Below are positions 61,102-64,000 of a stretch of DNA of 64,000 nucleotides, piece after piece. The DNA lies in assembly GCF_004363695.1 (NCBI RefSeq), contig NZ_SNZC01000003.1:1-64000 (forward strand), read 5' to 3'. Position numbers and translations under genes: made by a program. The notes under the pieces were generated by a model that was not told the origin of the DNA, ran no database searches, and saw only the letters and a program-made list of their open reading frames with translations. The stretch is from Flavobacterium cheniae. GTDB taxonomy: Bacteria > Bacteroidota > Bacteroidia > Flavobacteriales > Flavobacteriaceae. Numbering within the stretch: position 1 is the first letter of the stretch; the number at the start of each line of letters is the position of its first letter.

Positions 61102-62589
61102 TTATTCGTTCCAAAATATTTTACTAGTAAATGCTTGTGCTTCTGTTTGTTGGGGAACATTTGCCGTGTTTCCTGCAATTTCAGAACTTGGATAAAGTAG
61201 ACGAATTGGTCTAGAAGTTCCAGGAGCTACAGTAGATAATGGAACGTGAGCTGGAAACCCAGTTCTTGTGTTTTCAATCCAAGTTTCTGCACCATTAATT
61301 CCGTTTAAAGCAATCCATTTTTGGTTGATAATTGCTTCAATTTCGTTTCCTGTTGAACTATCCCAATTTACAAGTGAAATAGATTGACTGAAATATGTGA
61401 TAGCGTCTGATTCTGTTAAGCCTAAGATTTTGTATGATTCTTTAATACCACTTTCATATAAATCTTTAGCTGAACCTGTTAAATAGCCTCTCTGAACTGC
61501 TTCAGCTTGTAATAAGAAGCTTTCAGCTGCAGTAAATATAATTCCATCTTGAGCTGAATTAATTAATAAACCAGGACCAATATGAGAAACAGGGTAGTTT
61601 GTAGAAGCTTCTAAAATATCGCCTTGTTGATGACCAGCATAAGAACCATTTGAAGCTGCCGCATAGATACGGTTTCTTCTTGTGTCGTTTGTATTAGTCA
61701 AATACTCGATAGTGTATTTTGTAGCAGCAGTTGAGCTATAATTGTTTACAAAAGCATCGTTCACATTTAAAAACAATGAAGCAAATCCATTTTGTTGATT
61801 AGTAGCTGCTGCATAACCTGGGTTAATAGTTATGTTATCATTTGCTCCTAAAAATTCAGCACCATTTGCTTCCATTTCGTCAATTTTATCTTGAACATAA
61901 GTTCCAGATGCTGTTCTGTCAGATTCTCTTAATAAAATTCTAAGTTTAATTGTATTTGCGAATTTTTTCCATGTTTCCATGTCACCACCTAACATAACAT
62001 CATTTCCGCCTGGGTTTAAGCTTCCAGCAGGAGCATTGTCAATAAGGGCAATCGCTTCATCTAATTGAATAATTAAATTACGATAAATTGTTAAATCATC
62101 ATCGTATTCAGGTGTTAAATTAGCACCTCTTTTGTGTGCTTCTGAGTATGGAATATCTCCATACATATCAACTAAGTATTGAAAATAATACGATTTCATA
62201 ATTTTAGCAATTGCTTTATAATTATCGTATTCTGTTCCTTCTACATTTTGAATAAAAGTATAATTTGAAGTTCTTAACATTAAGTTTTCAAAAATACCAG
62301 AATAGAAATCTGAAGTTACATTATAATTATGCTCATTAAAATAATAACTTGAGTTAGAAGCTCCAACATCTCTTGTCCAATTGTTCATCATAAGATTACC
62401 TAATTGGTTCATGTCTCTTGCCAATGTATTGTAAGTGTAAACTTGAGTAGCTGCAAGAACAATTGCCGGATCTATATTTTCAGATGTTGGATTGTTTGGG
62501 TCATCATTTACATCTAAAAAATCATCACATGAGTTTAGACTAGTAAGTACTACTAATCCAAAAGCTATATGTTTAAAAATATTTTTCAT
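61102..62589 (-). CDS. SusD/RagB-type nutrient-binding outer membrane lipoprotein
   Basis: The 495-residue protein has a lipobox (LNSC) followed by DDFLDVNDDPNNPT, the start typical of SusD_RagB proteins, and TPR-like helices in which YQYLVDMYGDIPYSEA is diagnostic. It belongs to the SusD-like 2 group. It pairs with the SusC gene 8 bases upstream and lids the transporter. Substrate class cannot be told. Confidence 0.93.
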   Translation of the reverse strand: MKNIFKHIAFGLVVLTSLNSCDDFLDVNDDPNNPTSENIDPAIVLAATQVYTYNTLARDMNQLGNLMMNNWTRDVGASNSSYYFNEHNYNVTSDFYSGIFENLMLRTSNYTFIQNVEGTEYDNYKAIAKIMKSYYFQYLVDMYGDIPYSEAHKRGANLTPEYDDDLTIYRNLIIQLDEAIALIDNAPAGSLNPGGNDVMLGGDMETWKKFANTIKLRILLRESDRTASGTYVQDKIDEMEANGAEFLGANDNITINPGYAAATNQQNGFASLFLNVNDAFVNNYSSTAATKYTIEYLTNTNDTRRNRIYAAASNGSYAGHQQGDILEASTNYPVSHIGPGLLINSAQDGIIFTAAESFLLQAEAVQRGYLTGSAKDLYESGIKESYKILGLTESDAITYFSQSISLVNWDSSTGNEIEAIINQKWIALNGINGAETWIENTRTGFPAHVPLSTVAPGTSRPIRLLYPSSEIAGNTANVPQQTEAQAFTSKIFWNE

Positions 62590-62597
62590 AGTATTTC

Positions 62598-64000
62598 TTA
62601 AAAAGTTAAGTTAAAGTTGATTCCGTAGGTTCTTGTTGGAGGCGCTTGGTTTCCTGTGCTAAGTCCAACATTGTTTCCTGTAGTGAATGAGAATTCAGGG
62701 TCAGTATAGTTTCTGTTTTCTTTTGGTAAAATCATGAAAACATTTCTAGCATTGAATCCGATAGATAGTCCGTCGATACCAATATGGCTTAATATATCTT
62801 TAGAAAAAGTATATGTTAAGGCAATTTCTCTACATTTAAAAGCAGTTGCGTCTAAAACGAAGTTTTCATCGATTTCTCTATAAATTCCTGTGTAATAGTC
62901 TTGTCCTCCTGATGTAGTTATTGTATTGTTTTCTGTGTAAACACCCGGTGAAGTTTCAATTACAGAGTTAGGGAAGATAAAAGGTTGTCTTCCGCCTTGA
63001 GCTGTAGCAATATCAGTTCCGTTTTGAATTAAACCATCTTTAACTCCAGCATAGAATACGTGTCCTGTTCTGTAATCAAATACTCCAGAAAGTTTGAAGT
63101 TTTTATAGCGTAAAGAAGTTGATAAACCTAAAATATAATCAGGTGTTGTTTTTCCTAATTTAACATTTGTTGCTTTTAATGGGTCGCCAGTTGAAGCGTC
63201 AATTACAACATTTCCATTTTCATCTCTTTGGTAACCAGTTCCAACAATCATTGGGAATTGTTCTCCAGCAATAGCAGCAATTCCAGCAGTTCCAAGGTAA
63301 TCTCCAACAGCTACTTGAGTTGAAGTTTCGGTAACCTTGTCAACAACAGTTTTTGGTGCGCTATATCCAAAACGAATATCCCATGTTATATTGTCTGTTT
63401 TTACGGGTGTTAATCCTAAATCTAATTCAATACCAGTAGATGTTGTTTCTCCAACATTTATTGTAGCTACGTTAGCTCCAGAAGCACTTGATGGAGATGT
63501 TTGAAGGATTTGATCTGTGTTTTTAGAACTGTAGTAACTAGCATCAAAAGTAATTCTACGTTTATAAAATTCAAGATTTAAATTAATCTCTTTAGATATG
63601 TTATTCTCATTTCTTAAGTTTCCATCAGTGATTTCTAAATTTTGTACAAATGAGTTAATTGTACTGTATGGGAAACCTGCACTTGCGCCGCTTAAAAAAC
63701 GGTCGTTGATGTCATATGGTCCTACAATTGCATTACCAACTTTTACTATACTTGCTGATAATTTTGCATAATTTAAGATTTCACCACCAAAATTTTCAAA
63801 TGCTTTTGTTGGTATAAAAGAAACACCAGCACTTGGGTAGAAAAACGAATTATTGTTCTTGTTTAATACCGATGTCCAGTCATTTCTTCCTGTTAAATTA
63901 AGGAATAAATAATCTTTATATCCAAAATCAACATTTGCAAAAAAGGCATATCCTCTTTGTTGTGATTTAAAATCAGTTGGAATTGCATTTCCAGTAATGT
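62598..64000 (-). CDS. SusC/RagA-type TonB-dependent transporter, C-terminal part (5' end outside the window)
   Basis: The frame stays open on the minus strand from the stop at 62598 to the right edge, 467 codons, with no ATG, GTG or TTG upstream of 63251, so it is cut by the window and not broken. The encoded barrel end has DYLFLNLTGRNDWTS, KEINLNLEFYKRR, GIELDL, and the SusC ending NFNLTF. The plug and TonB box lie outside. Confidence 0.92.
   Translation of the reverse strand, partial: ITGNAIPTDFKSQQRGYAFFANVDFGYKDYLFLNLTGRNDWTSVLNKNNNSFFYPSAGVSFIPTKAFENFGGEILNYAKLSASIVKVGNAIVGPYDINDRFLSGASAGFPYSTINSFVQNLEITDGNLRNENNISKEINLNLEFYKRRITFDASYYSSKNTDQILQTSPSSASGANVATINVGETTSTGIELDLGLTPVKTDNITWDIRFGYSAPKTVVDKVTETSTQVAVGDYLGTAGIAAIAGEQFPMIVGTGYQRDENGNVVIDASTGDPLKATNVKLGKTTPDYILGLSTSLRYKNFKLSGVFDYRTGHVFYAGVKDGLIQNGTDIATAQGGRQPFIFPNSVIETSPGVYTENNTITTSGGQDYYTGIYREIDENFVLDATAFKCREIALTYTFSKDILSHIGIDGLSIGFNARNVFMILPKENRNYTDPEFSFTTGNNVGLSTGNQAPPTRTYGINFNLTF

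Noticed and set aside
62598..63251. Short version of the SusC gene, as if it were a truncated pseudogene
   Set aside because: The frame stays open to the window edge and only lacks a start codon there; the cut is the window boundary.

Overview
The window looks like a chromosomal segment of a gliding or T9SS-positive member of the Flavobacteriaceae, most likely Flavobacterium or a close relative. The evidence is the gldJ and porU-porV genes in the order murF/gldJ (minus) then porU-porV-cdd-pdhA-pdhC (plus), type A T9SS sorting tails, a SusC/SusD pair, AT-rich DNA, almost no Shine-Dalgarno sequences, and many copies of the Bacteroidetes promoter pattern TTG-N17-23-TAnnTTTG. I see no rRNA, tRNA, CRISPR array, integrase or transposase, so this is mainly housekeeping backbone with several lineage-specific islands.

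Layout. 1-3600: 3' part of a giant secreted repeat protein carrying eight near-identical 219-bp repeats. 3654-12595: murF, gldJ, porU, porV, cdd (cell wall, gliding and secretion). 12757-16385: pyruvate dehydrogenase E1 and E2 and an exported M28 peptidase. 16382-22807: a LytTR response regulator and a propeller-type sensor kinase on the minus strand, a spacer with a 16-bp direct repeat, then a plus-strand operon of FG-GAP surface protein, Kelch lipoprotein and a 32-residue membrane peptide. 22919-29881: SDR, SprT-like, manC, MlaFE, glycosyltransferase, methyltransferase, KAS III-like enzyme and group III truncated haemoglobin. 30008-33841: gcvP and a UbiA-like protein ending in a perfect palindrome. 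33844-36395: a GbsR/MarR regulator with four downstream genes (three small membrane proteins and a TIGR01777 reductase) and two copies of one dyad operator. 36530-42219: M3 peptidase, purE, purK, HEAT-like protein, hpt, adk. 42340-50844: CorC-like protein, obgE, S46 peptidase, TPR protein, mpl, DUF1287 lipoprotein, radC. 50934-54437: an exported superoxide dismutase with an unusual C-terminal domain, then an ABC ATPase, a permease with a His-rich loop, and a CFFC protein, likely concerned with a metal. 54488-59180: HAD phosphatase, secreted unknowns, rarA, rhomboid, rlmB. 59252-64000: a SusC/SusD-type uptake operon with two extra lipoproteins, cut by the window end.

How the genes work together. 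PorU and PorV process and attach T9SS cargo, and GldJ serves gliding and secretion. Cargo genes with T9SS tails occur at 1-3600 and 20258-21727. The strongest candidates for undescribed biology are the GbsR operon with its paired operators, the sensor kinase and surface-propeller locus with its repeated putative binding site, the SOD fusion beside the His-rich ABC trio, and a set of intergenic word-like repeats and palindromes at gene ends, one of which supplies a promoter element and one of which encodes a protein C-terminus.
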